Assembly (NCBI GenBank): GCA_963803845.1
Contig: CAWDNZ010000004.1
Location: 1,860,001 to 1,924,000, forward strand
DNA from: JABDIY01 sp963803845
GTDB lineage: Bacteria > Actinomycetota > Acidimicrobiia > Acidimicrobiales > SZUA-35
Direction: 5' to 3'
Length of the DNA stretch: 64,000 nucleotides
The position numbers were made by a program, and so were the translations under genes. Positions within the stretch are counted from its first letter, which is position 1, and each line of letters begins with the position of its first letter. The notes beneath the pieces were generated by a model that ran no database searches, was not told the origin of the DNA, and worked only from the letters and a program-made list of their open reading frames with translations. Shown in pieces: positions 17,406-26,743 of this stretch.

Positions 17406-18769
17406 GCACGGTCGAGACCACAGATCAAGAGTTCCTGCTTCGTCTCGGCGAGCAGATTCTCGCCCTGGCCCAGCCGGGCGAACAGATGGAGGTGGCGGTG
17501 TCGTCGGGCCATTCCACCTCGGTGAAGGTGTACGGCGGGGAGGTGGAGAGCTATACCTCCGCAGACAGTAGTGGTGCCGGAATCCGGATCATCACCGGCG
17601 GTCGTGAGGGGTTTGCCAGCGCGGGCACCTTGGACCCGGGAATTCTCAGTGCCTTGGTGGAAGATGCCCGCCAGAATGCCGCGTTCGCTGAGCGGGACGA
17701 ACACGCCGGCATCGCCGAGCCCGACGGGCGAGAGGTAGTGGAACTCGACACTTGGCGACCCGAGGTCCTTGCTATCACGGCCGAGGAACGCATCGCTCGG
17801 GCGCTCGAACTGGAATCCCGAGTGCTCGGCGGCCACCCTGCCATTTCCGGTGTTCGGACGGCGTCATATTCAGATTCCGCTGGAGCCAGCGCGTTGGTGT
17901 CCACCGCAGGGATACGCGCTGCCAACCGCTCCACCGGCGTGAGTGCCATGGCGCAAGCTCTCGCCGCCGATGGCGAGCGCAGCCAGACCGGATTTGGATG
18001 GCACGGAGGGCGAGCGCCCGCCGACGTGGACATGGACCACATCGTTGAGCGGGCGGTGAGCCGGGCCACCGAGTTGATCGGGGCGGTCAAACCCGACTCA
18101 GCAACCGTGAGCCTTGTACTCGACCCGCATTTGAGTGCCACGATCCTCGGCCTCACCGCTGGGACGCTCAGCGGCGATCGGATCGTAAAGAAGCGGTCAC
18201 CGTTTGTGGGGCGAGCCAATGAGCTGGTGGCGTCGCCGCTCCTCAACATGGTCGATGACCCCACCGATCCAGTTTCACTGGGGGCGGAGTCGACCGACGG
18301 CGAGGGGCTGGCCACTCGACCAGTCCCGTTGGTGACCGGTGGCGTGCTCGACGGATTTCTTTGGGATAGCTACAACGCCAGGAAAGCGGGCGTTGCCTCC
18401 ACGGGGTCCGCGCAACGTGGGACCCGCGGCCTGCCAATGCCCGGCGTTCATGCCCTGAGCGTCGCCGGCGGCGATGGAGGATCATTGGAGGACCTCATTG
18501 GCTCAGTCGATCTGGGGATCTACGTATTCTCACTCGCTGGTCTCCACAGCGGTGTCAATGCGATCTCGGGAGACTTCAGCGTTGGCGTCGAGGGGAGGAT
18601 GATTCGCAACGGCGCCCTCGCCGAGCCGATCAGTGAGTGCACGCTTGGCTCCACCCTGCAGCGACTGCTCCTTGATATTACCGCTGTCGGTTCTGACCGT
18701 ACGTATCTGGCGTCGGGCGTGGCAACGCCCAGCATCATCATCAGTGGCGTTCGTCTCTCCGGTAGCTAG
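17402..18769 (+). CDS. tldE: TldE/PmbA-family protease subunit
   Basis: A GTG start overlapping the tldD stop gives 455 residues. The PmbA/TldE pattern is clear: VKVYGGEVESYTSADSSGAG, VSLVLDPHLSATILGL, GGVLDGFLWDSYNARKAG, AQRGTRGLPMPG and SGDFSVGVEGRMIRNG. The HExxxH zinc motif of TldD is absent, as normal for this subunit. The partner is the gene immediately upstream. Confidence 0.93.
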   Translation: MSTVETTDQEFLLRLGEQILALAQPGEQMEVAVSSGHSTSVKVYGGEVESYTSADSSGAGIRIITGGREGFASAGTLDPGILSALVEDARQNAAFAERDEHAGIAEPDGREVVELDTWRPEVLAITAEERIARALELESRVLGGHPAISGVRTASYSDSAGASALVSTAGIRAANRSTGVSAMAQALAADGERSQTGFGWHGGRAPADVDMDHIVERAVSRATELIGAVKPDSATVSLVLDPHLSATILGLTAGTLSGDRIVKKRSPFVGRANELVASPLLNMVDDPTDPVSLGAESTDGEGLATRPVPLVTGGVLDGFLWDSYNARKAGVASTGSAQRGTRGLPMPGVHALSVAGGDGGSLEDLIGSVDLGIYVFSLAGLHSGVNAISGDFSVGVEGRMIRNGALAEPISECTLGSTLQRLLLDITAVGSDRTYLASGVATPSIIISGVRLSGS

Positions 18770-18809
18770 AGGCAGCTAACAGGGCGAGCGAGGCTGCCGA
18801 TAGAGACCG

Positions 18810-20741
18810 GTGACGGTCGATTCCACCTCACCCGCTTTTACGGCACTGACGGCGACCACGCTGGCAGAGCTGTGGCACCGGGTCAATATGCGTTGCGAAG
18901 CGCGCCTCCACCAGCTCGAGCTGCTCATCAGTCACCTTTTCGACCGGGCCCTCACCGCCGACGAGGTTCGTTACGCTCAGATCTACTCCAATGAACTCGC
19001 TAGCCGTCTAGGACTGCTGGGCGTGGTTGCGGGAGCAACCAAGTTGCGGCGCGTATGTCAGCTCCTGGATTTGCCGCCCGTGCGGTCAGCGGACCCAACC
19101 CTGACCACCCGGCGATCCGAGTTGGCCATACAACTCGCCACGCTCACGGACGAGGTCCGAAGCAACACCGAGGACTCTGCCGCTGATCTTCAGCTTCTTT
19201 CACGAGGCCCCGACGCAGTCCTCGTTGTCGGGGCTCAGGGGGAGTTGACCGATGCCATTCTCTGGTCTGCTGCGGCCAGCGGCCTGGCCGTTCGGCATCT
19301 GAAGCCGCACCACATCGACCGGCTGCACGAATTTGCTCCAACGGGAATCATTCAAATCCTGGACGATGCCGATCACATCGACGACTTCACCGCACCGTTA
19401 CGGGGGGTGTTCCCCGCCGCCCCGATGCTCGTGCTTTCGCCCCGACTTCGCCCGTCCGAGCAGGTCCACCTCGCAGAGTATGCAACGCTCATCCTTCCCC
19501 GACGGACCCATCCCGACGTCGTGACGGAAGAAGTGCAGCGACTTCTGCGAGCCAGCTCGATCCAGCCCACGGTGGCTCTGTTCGGGCCGGGCGCTGCAAC
19601 TATTGCCGACGGCATGGCAGAACGTGGTCTGGTGCCAACGGTCTTCGAGACCGGTGAAGCGCTCATGGAAGCGATTGTTGAAGCGCAGGTTCGGAGCGTC
19701 ATCTGTGCTCCGATGCCTGATGGTGCCACCGCCAGTGGCCTGGTGAAGCTGATTCGCAGTGAGCGGCGCGGTCGAAACATTGTGATCGGCTGCCTAGCGG
19801 CCAATGATGGGCACCGGCCGTCGGCGCTCGAATCCGGGGCCGATTGTTTCTGGACCACCGCAATAGACCATGGAGATGTAGCAGCCGAGATGCTCGCTCG
19901 CCTCAACCGCAACGCCATCACAGATGCCTCGGCGAGCGAGATCGACGACAACACCGTGGTGCCCTGGCCAATCGGAATCGTCTTGCTTCAGCGATTGGTT
20001 GGCGATGGCGCAAGAACAAAGACCTCGGCGGCCTTTGCATCGCTACGCCTGAGGGAATCACCGGACCTCGACATACGGATTGCGCAGTCTTTCCGTAGAA
20101 GCGACGTCATCACCCGCCGCGACCCGCAAACGTTGGTGGTCGCGCTACGGGGCGCCGATCGAGCGACGGTAACTCGGCGGCTCCAGGGAGTTCTAGAGAG
20201 TCTTCGCCCTGATACCGCCGGCGTCCGCGTCGCGGTGATGGAGTATCCAACCGACGCTCGTTCAGCCGTGCAGGCGCTGGAACGGGCTGACTCGGCGCTG
20301 GCTCGTTCTGAAATGCTCGGCGGGCCCGACATCGTTGGCATCGACTGGTGTCCAGACTTCGAGGCCCCGCCGGACGTCCTGGTCATGGACAGCGATCAGA
20401 TGCTCGCCCGCACGCTTGTTTCTGCGCTTGGTCGAGCTGGCTATGACTGTGTTGCCGTGGAGCCGTCCCTAGCCAGTGGAACCGACGACATCCGGCTGAA
20501 TCAAGTCCCTCCGCCCCGCGTAGCCATCGTGGACGTCGACACTGACGTCGTCAGCCACATGGACGAACTTCGGCACGTTCGACGCCTTTACCCGGCGGAA
20601 TCCACCAAGCTGATCGTGATCTCCTCCGATGTTGGCCTGGCTTTGATCGACCACGCGTTCGGGATCGACGCATTCGACGTCGTAGAGAAGCCGTTCAACC
20701 TTCCCTTGTTCGTTAGAAGGATTCAGCGGGAGCTTTCCTGA
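18810..20741 (+). CDS. Multi-domain response regulator: HPt-like, two pseudo-receivers, dead GGDEF, receiver
   Basis: GTG start, 643 residues, soluble. Residues ~25-110 look like an HPt domain whose phosphoaccepting His has become Asn61 (SNELASRLGLLGVVAGATKL). Two receiver-like segments follow (about 134-245 and 253-365) without clear acidic pockets. A GGDEF-like domain at ~385-505 has RRDPQTLVVAL where RxGGDEF would be. The C-terminal receiver (~522-643) looks intact: acidic D527/D529, phosphoacceptor D575 (AIVDVD), Ser605 and K627 (VEKPF). It leads a three-gene coupled operon. A signalling hub that binds rather than makes c-di-GMP is an inference. Confidence 0.75.
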   Translation: MTVDSTSPAFTALTATTLAELWHRVNMRCEARLHQLELLISHLFDRALTADEVRYAQIYSNELASRLGLLGVVAGATKLRRVCQLLDLPPVRSADPTLTTRRSELAIQLATLTDEVRSNTEDSAADLQLLSRGPDAVLVVGAQGELTDAILWSAAASGLAVRHLKPHHIDRLHEFAPTGIIQILDDADHIDDFTAPLRGVFPAAPMLVLSPRLRPSEQVHLAEYATLILPRRTHPDVVTEEVQRLLRASSIQPTVALFGPGAATIADGMAERGLVPTVFETGEALMEAIVEAQVRSVICAPMPDGATASGLVKLIRSERRGRNIVIGCLAANDGHRPSALESGADCFWTTAIDHGDVAAEMLARLNRNAITDASASEIDDNTVVPWPIGIVLLQRLVGDGARTKTSAAFASLRLRESPDLDIRIAQSFRRSDVITRRDPQTLVVALRGADRATVTRRLQGVLESLRPDTAGVRVAVMEYPTDARSAVQALERADSALARSEMLGGPDIVGIDWCPDFEAPPDVLVMDSDQMLARTLVSALGRAGYDCVAVEPSLASGTDDIRLNQVPPPRVAIVDVDTDVVSHMDELRHVRRLYPAESTKLIVISSDVGLALIDHAFGIDAFDVVEKPFNLPLFVRRIQRELS

Positions 20742-21787
20742 TGTCTGGGTTCATCGTCTTCCTTTTCGCCCTGTCGCTGCTCGTAATCGCCGCCCTCTCT
20801 TATCTGCTTCTCGGTGTTGCCGCAGACTCGCGATCCCAGGACTCAGCCCGCCGCCGTCAGAACGCAATCGATGCGTTCGCGACGGTGCTGTTCGCCGACA
20901 GCGACGACGTCATCGAGTCCTTCCCTGTGAAGGAGCGGCTAGAGCGTGACACCCTAATTGAAGTTGTTTCTTCGCTACCGGTCCACATGGGCGATGACGG
21001 GCGACAACGGTTGCGCGCCATCATCGAGACTCCAAGGACCGCTCGGACCTTCTCCCGACGTGTTTCTGCCCGCCGGTGGTCACGACGGGTGGACGCCGCT
21101 CGGCTCTGTGGACTCATAGGCTCCCGAGCGGATCGGACGGCTCTACTCGCTGATTCTCACTTCGCCGTTCGCAGCGTGGCGCTGGCCGCGCTCTCGCCAG
21201 AACAGGTCGGCGAGCACGCAGACGAGGTAGCGGCCGCACTTCTTGATCCGGAGCCGTCGGTTCGTGCGATCGCCGCAGGCGTTCTTCCCACTGGCGGCGT
21301 GGCCTGCTCGGGGCCGTTGAACGCAATCTTGGACTCCAGAAGTCCTGATCGCCGGGCGGCGTTGCTGGCGGCGGCTCACATCACAGACCGAATGTTATTG
21401 GGCGTGCTTCATCTGCACGCTCGCTGCGATTATGCCGAGAATCGGGTCCTGGCTGCCAACGCTTTGGCACACCAGAGTCCAATCGAGGCCGAACCCATCT
21501 TGCTGGAGATGTCGAGAGACCCGGACTCGGCTGTTCGAGTGGCCGCAATCGCCGGCCTGAGCCGTATCGGAGGGGTAGCCAGCCTTGTGCCACTGCGCGA
21601 ACTCCTGGACGATCCAAGCTGGTCGGTCCGGAGCGCGGCGGAGAGGGCTCTGGTCGTGATCGGCCCCGCTGGTTCGATGCTTCTACGGCAGCAGAATCGA
21701 AAGAGGGCGGAGTTGCCCCCAATCGGGTCCAACGACCGAGCTGAAATTCCGGTCCCCGTTCACCGGCAGATCGAGGTCAAGCGATGA
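20741..21787 (+). CDS. Membrane-anchored HEAT-repeat protein
   Basis: 348 residues starting inside the previous stop (TGATG). One N-terminal transmembrane helix (about 3-27, FIVFLFALSLLVIAALSYLL) is followed by a charged linker and a run of helical repeats of HEAT/PBS-lyase type from ~110 to ~315: VRSVALAALSPEQV, VRAIAAGVLP, NRVLAANALAHQS, VRVAAIAGLSRIGG, VRSAAERALVVIGP. HEAT arrays bind other proteins. Its likely partners are the products on either side, since all three genes are translationally coupled. Confidence 0.78.
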   Translation: MSGFIVFLFALSLLVIAALSYLLLGVAADSRSQDSARRRQNAIDAFATVLFADSDDVIESFPVKERLERDTLIEVVSSLPVHMGDDGRQRLRAIIETPRTARTFSRRVSARRWSRRVDAARLCGLIGSRADRTALLADSHFAVRSVALAALSPEQVGEHADEVAAALLDPEPSVRAIAAGVLPTGGVACSGPLNAILDSRSPDRRAALLAAAHITDRMLLGVLHLHARCDYAENRVLAANALAHQSPIEAEPILLEMSRDPDSAVRVAAIAGLSRIGGVASLVPLRELLDDPSWSVRSAAERALVVIGPAGSMLLRQQNRKRAELPPIGSNDRAEIPVPVHRQIEVKR

Positions 21788-23088
21788 TCGTTGGTAGTGC
21801 GGCTCAAGTCATGACCGGTGTTTTGACCATGGTAATTCTCGGCACGGCCGGGCTGATTGCGGGGCTCGCATTGGTTCGTCTCTTCTTGGTCTTCGGGTCG
21901 GCTGGTGATCTCCTGAACGGTGGGCAGCGTGCGGTCGCTCCCGTTGTCGACCGCGTGGCCGTTTCCGTCGGATCGAGAAGTGTGAGCCTGGTCTGTGACC
22001 TTGCGGAATGGACCGACGCATCGCCGTCCGCATCGCCGGTTGCTCTTGTGCAGTCGCTCCTCGCCCAGCGCTACCGGAACCTTGAGCTGGTAGTCATCGC
22101 TGCCCAGGATCGCATCCCCACCGATCTTCACTTGGCCTTCGATCTTCATGAGGCTGGGACGGACGAGACCACTCTGATCTATCGCTCTGGGCGTGATGAA
22201 CGATTGGTGTGCATCGTTCCGGTGAAGAATCCCGGCGAATCGATGACCGGCGAACCGAACGCTGTACCGCATCGATTGGCGAATGCGGTGAGGATTGCTT
22301 CCGGTGATCTCATCTGCCCGATCAGTACCGCCTGGGATCTGCGACCCTTGGCCATCGCCGAATTGGCGGCGCCATGGGTTCGCGCCCCTCAGCTGTCCGC
22401 CAGCTTCGGCATCGTGCATCCCCGCACCGGGAGAACTGGGCCCGGCCGTCTTGTGGCCATTCGAGCGGATCTCTTGGCAATCGCTGGGTTGGCGGAGAGC
22501 CGAACAGTTCTGGCCGGTCTCGGTCTTCTTGCATCCGGACAGCGGGGTTGCATCGTGGGAATGCTCGCCAGACGGGATCTCGAGCTGGCGGGCGGAATAC
22601 CGGGCTCACTGGTTGATCCGAACACTTGGGGGGTGCTCGGGGCCGCCCTGGCCGAGCTGGGGCGCGACCGGCGGTCCCACGCAGCCGTAGAGGTGTTGGC
22701 TGCTCCACTGGGACGGGTTGCAGACTCTGGGCGCACATGGCCGCTTTCGCGACGCTCGCTGGTCCGAGATCGCGTCGCCGGTCTTCGCGGTAGGGGCCTG
22801 GTGCTGGCTGCTGGTCGTTTCACACCGGTTGCCTTCGGCGCTGCTGTTCTCGCAAGCTCCTTGGGATTGGCAACCGGCGCAGTCGCTGCCGACGTCGTTT
22901 GGGTTGCGGCTAGCGCGCCGATCCTGGCTATCACCGTTGTGGTGCTGAGCCTGATGATCGACGATCGAGCGCTTCGGCCTGTTGGACGCACCCGCCTCCG
23001 CTGCCTCCTGCTGGGGGGAGCGGTGAGTGCAGCCATCACGGGCGTGGTGGGCTCACCCCTGCGGTGGACGCCGCGCGAACTCCACTGA
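21784..23088 (+). CDS. Degenerate GT2-like membrane protein
   Basis: 434 residues, start overlapping the HEAT gene stop (ATGA). An N-terminal membrane helix (~12-38) precedes a domain resembling a processive GT2 glycosyltransferase: LVQSLLAQRYRNLELVVIAA fits the donor-binding strand, and HRLANAVRIASGDLICPIST fits the segment before the DxD motif. Two or three C-terminal helices (~325-430) follow. The DxD, ED and QxxRW motifs are not present. It may be a pseudo-enzyme, or an acceptor or secretion component. The 3' end overlaps the convergent SAF gene by 36 bp. Confidence 0.5.
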   Translation: MIVGSAAQVMTGVLTMVILGTAGLIAGLALVRLFLVFGSAGDLLNGGQRAVAPVVDRVAVSVGSRSVSLVCDLAEWTDASPSASPVALVQSLLAQRYRNLELVVIAAQDRIPTDLHLAFDLHEAGTDETTLIYRSGRDERLVCIVPVKNPGESMTGEPNAVPHRLANAVRIASGDLICPISTAWDLRPLAIAELAAPWVRAPQLSASFGIVHPRTGRTGPGRLVAIRADLLAIAGLAESRTVLAGLGLLASGQRGCIVGMLARRDLELAGGIPGSLVDPNTWGVLGAALAELGRDRRSHAAVEVLAAPLGRVADSGRTWPLSRRSLVRDRVAGLRGRGLVLAAGRFTPVAFGAAVLASSLGLATGAVAADVVWVAASAPILAITVVVLSLMIDDRALRPVGRTRLRCLLLGGAVSAAITGVVGSPLRWTPRELH

Positions 23089-23739
23089 TCCGATCGCTAG
23101 CGCACGAAGCAGCTTGGCAACCTCTTGACGTTCCACCACTACCGTGATGCCGTCCTGGGTGTGAGCGACAACGCGGGCTCTTTCTACGAGCGTTACAGCT
23201 CGAGCGCCGGTCTGTTCCGGGTTCACCCCAAAGATTTCGACCAGATCTCCTTGATCCACCGAGGGTGGAGCCAGTGGTAAGGGCAATGTAACCGCCCTGG
23301 TCTGTTCTTCGAGCCCGTCGCGGTCGCTGGACAGGACCAACCGAGTCAGGATTTGCCCATCGCCGATGGTTGCCGCCGCAAACGCTGGCTCATTGAGATG
23401 GCTGAGGGGTTCGGTCGGTAAAAGTGCCAACGGCAGCGACCGCAAGGTGCTGTTGTGGGTGCCGACAGCGTCACCGCGGCCGATCTCTTCTGTAGCCACG
23501 AGGACCGGTGTTACGACACCCCACGATGCTGCCTGCTCCCGGGCGGACTGCACAACGCTGGCCGTCACGATGGCCACACCGCCGGCGATGAGGCAGGCGA
23601 CGACTTGGCGTCGGGAGATCGACGTCAGCCGAGTGCGAAGGTTTTCGGCGATAGTCCGGCCTCGCCCTACGTTGGCAGGGGGTCGCCGAAGGCGGTCGTC
23701 CATCGGACCCGAGACGGATCCTGGTGTGCTGGTTGCCAT
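23053..23739 (-). CDS. SAF-domain membrane protein (CpaB/RcpC-like)
   Basis: 228 residues: a cytoplasmic N-terminus, one membrane helix (about 46-64, VVACLIAGGVAIVTASVV), then a SAF domain (LVATEEIGRGDAVGTHNSTL, IGDGQILTRLVL). A second strand-rich part (QGDLVEIFGVNPE, ARVVAHTQDGITVVV) follows. SAF domains of this kind occur in the pilus assembly protein CpaB/RcpC and in some cell-surface factors. No Flp pilus genes are present in the window, so the pathway is open. Confidence 0.65.
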   Translation of the reverse strand: MATSTPGSVSGPMDDRLRRPPANVGRGRTIAENLRTRLTSISRRQVVACLIAGGVAIVTASVVQSAREQAASWGVVTPVLVATEEIGRGDAVGTHNSTLRSLPLALLPTEPLSHLNEPAFAAATIGDGQILTRLVLSSDRDGLEEQTRAVTLPLPLAPPSVDQGDLVEIFGVNPEQTGARAVTLVERARVVAHTQDGITVVVERQEVAKLLRALAIGSVEFARRPPQG

Positions 23740-23772
23740 GTGCTGCTCTCGATGAGGAGATCGCCGCAGGGT

Positions 23773-24096
23773 TCAGTCGCTTTTGGTGGAAGCTTTCGTA
23801 GAGGACGTCTCTTTGGTGGTCTTCTTCTCCGGAGTGGTGCTGGAAGTAGAAGCGCTAGAGGATCCGTTCTTACCTGAGCCATTCTCGGCGCTCGAAGTTG
23901 ACTTTGGGCTCTTCTTGGCCGAGTCGTTCTTGTAGAAGCCGGAGCCCTTGAACGAGATTCCTACCGGAGAGAAAACCTTCTTCACCTTGTGGGTGTGGTT
24001 GTCGCCTTTGATTTGCGTGAGCGTCTTGTCGTTCATCGACTGCTCCACTTCGAAGCGTTCGAGGCACTCAACACATTTGTATTCATAGACCGGCAT
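23773..24096 (-). CDS. FmdB-family zinc-ribbon regulator-like protein
   Basis: 107 residues beginning MPVYEYKCVECLERFEV, followed by VKKVFSPVGISFKGSGFY, both diagnostic of the FmdB family. The first zinc CxxC is present (C8, C11). The second, usually CPxCGG before the KVFSP strand, is replaced by KGDNHTH. The site may use His ligands or be lost. The remaining ~55 residues form a Ser/Thr/Lys-rich disordered tail. Function in this family is poorly defined. Confidence 0.85.
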   Translation of the reverse strand: MPVYEYKCVECLERFEVEQSMNDKTLTQIKGDNHTHKVKKVFSPVGISFKGSGFYKNDSAKKSPKSTSSAENGSGKNGSSSASTSSTTPEKKTTKETSSTKASTKSD

Positions 24097-24133
24097 CGAC
24101 GGACCATGTTATCGGGCGTCGTACGCTGAAACG

Positions 24134-25021
24134 ATGAGTAATCCTGTTCGCAAAGCGGTAATTCCGGCAGCGGGCTTCGGAACCCGGTTCTTGCCGTTCT
24201 CGAAATCTGTGCCAAAAGAGATGCTTCCCATCGTCGATACCCCGGTGATCCAATTCATCGTGGCCGAGGCGGTTGCGGCGGGAATGACAGACATCTTGAT
24301 CATTACGAGCAGACACAAGAAGGTCATGGAGGATCATTTTGACCGATTCGGCGAGTTGGAGGCCGCCCTGGCGGACAAGGGCAAACAGGCCGAGTTCGAC
24401 CAGATCGTAGATCTCACGAAGATGGCCAACATTCACTTCGTGCGCCAGGGCGAGGCGCGGGGACTCGGCCATGCCATCGGCATGGCGTCTGCCCATGTAG
24501 GAAACGAACCTTTTGCCGTACTGCTGGGGGATGACATCATGCATGAACGGGCCGGCGTTTTGAAGGGGATGGTGAAGGCGTACGAGGACCACGGGTCCGC
24601 AGTTGTGGCGTTGATGGAAGTGGACCCCGCCGAAATCGGGTCCTACGGATGCGCCTCCACAGAGGATTTCTCCGCCGAATGCCTCGTGAGGGTCACCGGT
24701 ATGGTCGAGAAACCGGCCCCCGAGCTTGCCCCGTCCAACCTGGCGGTGATGGGCCGATACATTTTTACGCCCTCCATCTTTGCCGAAATTGAGCAAACGA
24801 TGCCCGGCGTCGGCGGGGAGATTCAGATCACCGACGCAATGGTGGCCCTGCTCGCCAAGGAACAGCTGCTGGGTTATACGTTCAGCGACGGGCGCTTCGA
24901 TACCGGGAAAAAGATTGACTATCTGCGGGCCGTGGTGGAACTAGCGCTCGAACGCCCAGACGTCGGTCCTGAGTTCGGCGCTTTCCTGGCTCAGATATGT
25001 CGGCGGGAGGGACTGGTATGA
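24134..25021 (+). CDS. galU: UTP-glucose-1-phosphate uridylyltransferase
   Basis: Makes UDP-glucose for cell-wall sugars and glycolipids. The 295 residues carry the nucleotidyltransferase signature AVIPAAGFGTRFLP, with SVPKEMLPIVDTPVIQF, VRQGEARGLGHAI and VLLGDDIM. GRYIFTPSIF and GGEIQITDAM complete the GalU pattern. It overlaps moeA by 4 bp, an arrangement seen in several actinobacteria. Divergent from the FmdB gene with 37 bp between them. Confidence 0.95.
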   Translation: MSNPVRKAVIPAAGFGTRFLPFSKSVPKEMLPIVDTPVIQFIVAEAVAAGMTDILIITSRHKKVMEDHFDRFGELEAALADKGKQAEFDQIVDLTKMANIHFVRQGEARGLGHAIGMASAHVGNEPFAVLLGDDIMHERAGVLKGMVKAYEDHGSAVVALMEVDPAEIGSYGCASTEDFSAECLVRVTGMVEKPAPELAPSNLAVMGRYIFTPSIFAEIEQTMPGVGGEIQITDAMVALLAKEQLLGYTFSDGRFDTGKKIDYLRAVVELALERPDVGPEFGAFLAQICRREGLV

Positions 25022-26241
25022 CCCTTTTGCCGCTGGCGGAGGCCCAGGCTCGGGTGCTGGCACAAGTGAAGGCCCTGCCGCCGGTCGTCGTGCCGCTCAG
25101 CGAGGCGAGGGGTCTGGTGCTCGCGCAGGAAGTCGTCGCAAAAGAGAACATCCCGCCATTCGCCAATACCGGCATGGACGGCTTCGCAGTGAACGCCGCC
25201 GACACGGTCGGTGCCACAAGTTCAACTCCCGTCGCTCTCACCGTCGCCGGCACCATCGCCGCCGGGGCGGTCGCCGCCCGACCGTTGAAGCCTGGCGAAG
25301 CCATGCGGATCATGACGGGTGCGCCGCTGCCCGACGGCGCTGATGCCGTCATCATGGTCGAACTCACGTCACCGGATCCGTCGGGAGAGGATCGTATTGT
25401 GCTCTGCAACACCGAAGTCCATGTGGCCAATCACGTGCGTCCATCCGGTGATGATCTCTTGGCGGGCGAGCTGGTCTTCCGTCCCGGCGAGGTGCTCAGC
25501 CCCGCCCACATCGGCATGCTCGCCACGCTTGGCTACCACGATGTCAAAGTTATCCAGCGGCCGCGCGTCGGGGTATTTTCCACAGGCGACGAGCTCGTCA
25601 CGGGCGCGGAACCCCTAGGTCCCGGTCAGATTCGCGACTCCAACCGGCCCCAGCTGTTGGCGTTGGTCGCCGAAGCCGGTTTGGAACCGATCGATCTCGG
25701 TTGGCTCCCGGATAACGAAGCAACGATCGAGGCCGCCTTGCGAGGGGCAGCAGACCGTTGTGATGCGTTGGTGACAAGCGGAGGGGTGAGCATGGGTGAC
25801 TTCGACTTCGTCAAGGCCATCCTCCAGCGTCTCGGCGACATGAACTGGATGCAGATTGCGATCAAGCCGGCCAAACCGTTCGCCTTCGGAACGGTGCTCG
25901 GAACACCGATCTTCGGCCTTCCGGGAAATCCGGTGAGTTCGGCGGTGAGTTTCGAACTTCTCGCCCGACCAGCGCTTCTGGCAATGATGGGGCGACCCGA
26001 CACCCAGCGCCGCCACGTTTGGGCGATGGCCGATGAACCCATGCCTCGGCGAGCCGATGGCAAGACCCATTTTGTTCGCGTGACGGTTTCTGAATCGATC
26101 GACGGCGCCCCCCGTATCCGGTCGGCAGGAAATCAGGGATCCCACCAACTCTCGGGCCTCGCCAACGCCAACGGTCTTGCTGCCATACCTGACGGCGACG
26201 GCCTCGCTACGGGTGACCGCGTAAACGTATTGTTGCTCTGA
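25018..26241 (+). CDS. moeA: Molybdopterin molybdenumtransferase MoeA
   Basis: Inserts molybdate into adenylated molybdopterin in the last step of Moco synthesis. The start at 25018 overlaps the galU stop (ATGA). The 407 residues include NTGMDGFAV, MRIMTGAPLPDGADAVIMVE, GVFSTGDELV, QIRDSNRPQL, SGGVSMGDFDFVK, AIKPAKPFAFG and the GLPGNPVSSAVSFE signature. It is convergent with moaC (2-bp gap), so the window holds three Moco genes at one locus on two strands. Confidence 0.95.
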   Translation: MTLLPLAEAQARVLAQVKALPPVVVPLSEARGLVLAQEVVAKENIPPFANTGMDGFAVNAADTVGATSSTPVALTVAGTIAAGAVAARPLKPGEAMRIMTGAPLPDGADAVIMVELTSPDPSGEDRIVLCNTEVHVANHVRPSGDDLLAGELVFRPGEVLSPAHIGMLATLGYHDVKVIQRPRVGVFSTGDELVTGAEPLGPGQIRDSNRPQLLALVAEAGLEPIDLGWLPDNEATIEAALRGAADRCDALVTSGGVSMGDFDFVKAILQRLGDMNWMQIAIKPAKPFAFGTVLGTPIFGLPGNPVSSAVSFELLARPALLAMMGRPDTQRRHVWAMADEPMPRRADGKTHFVRVTVSESIDGAPRIRSAGNQGSHQLSGLANANGLAAIPDGDGLATGDRVNVLLL

Positions 26242-26243
26242 AG

Positions 26244-26723
26244 CTAGCTGCCGCGTTTGTATGTCCCGGATCTACCGCCGGTCTTCTCCCATAGAGCGAT
26301 ATCGGTTATCACCATGTTTTTGTCTGCCGACTTGCACATGTCATAAATGGTCAGCGCCGCCACCGAGCAAGCGGTCAGGGCCTCCATCTCCACGCCGGTT
26401 CGATCGACCGTGTCCACGGTGGCCTCCACTTCGATGTAGTTGTCGCCTAGCTCGAAGTTGATAACGATCGCCCCCACCATCAGCTGATGACACAACGGCA
26501 GGAGGTCAGGGGTCCGTTTGGCTGCCTGGATGCCGGCGATTCTCGCCACGGCCAGAACATCACCTTTCGCCACGGCGCCGCGGGCGATCAGACTTGTGGT
26601 TTCGGGGTCCATGTTGACTCGGCCCCGAGCGATCGCCCGCCGGTGGGTGGGTTCCTTGGGGGTGACGTCGACCATTCGGGCCCGGCCCAGCGGATCAAGA
26701 TGGGTCAGTTCACGTTCAGTCAT
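26244..26723 (-). CDS. moaC: Cyclic pyranopterin monophosphate synthase MoaC
   Basis: Converts 3',8-cH2GTP (the MoaA product) to cPMP. The start at 26723 gives MTERELTHLD and 159 residues, the family length. The motifs KGDVLAVARIAGIQAAKRT, LLPLCHQL, GVEMEALTACSVAAL and TIYDMCKSADK contain the active-site residues. moaA lies 20 bp upstream on the same strand, giving a moaA-moaC operon. Confidence 0.96.
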   Translation of the reverse strand: MTERELTHLDPLGRARMVDVTPKEPTHRRAIARGRVNMDPETTSLIARGAVAKGDVLAVARIAGIQAAKRTPDLLPLCHQLMVGAIVINFELGDNYIEVEATVDTVDRTGVEMEALTACSVAALTIYDMCKSADKNMVITDIALWEKTGGRSGTYKRGS

Positions 26724-26743
26724 TGGCCAAAGATAGCGAGCGA

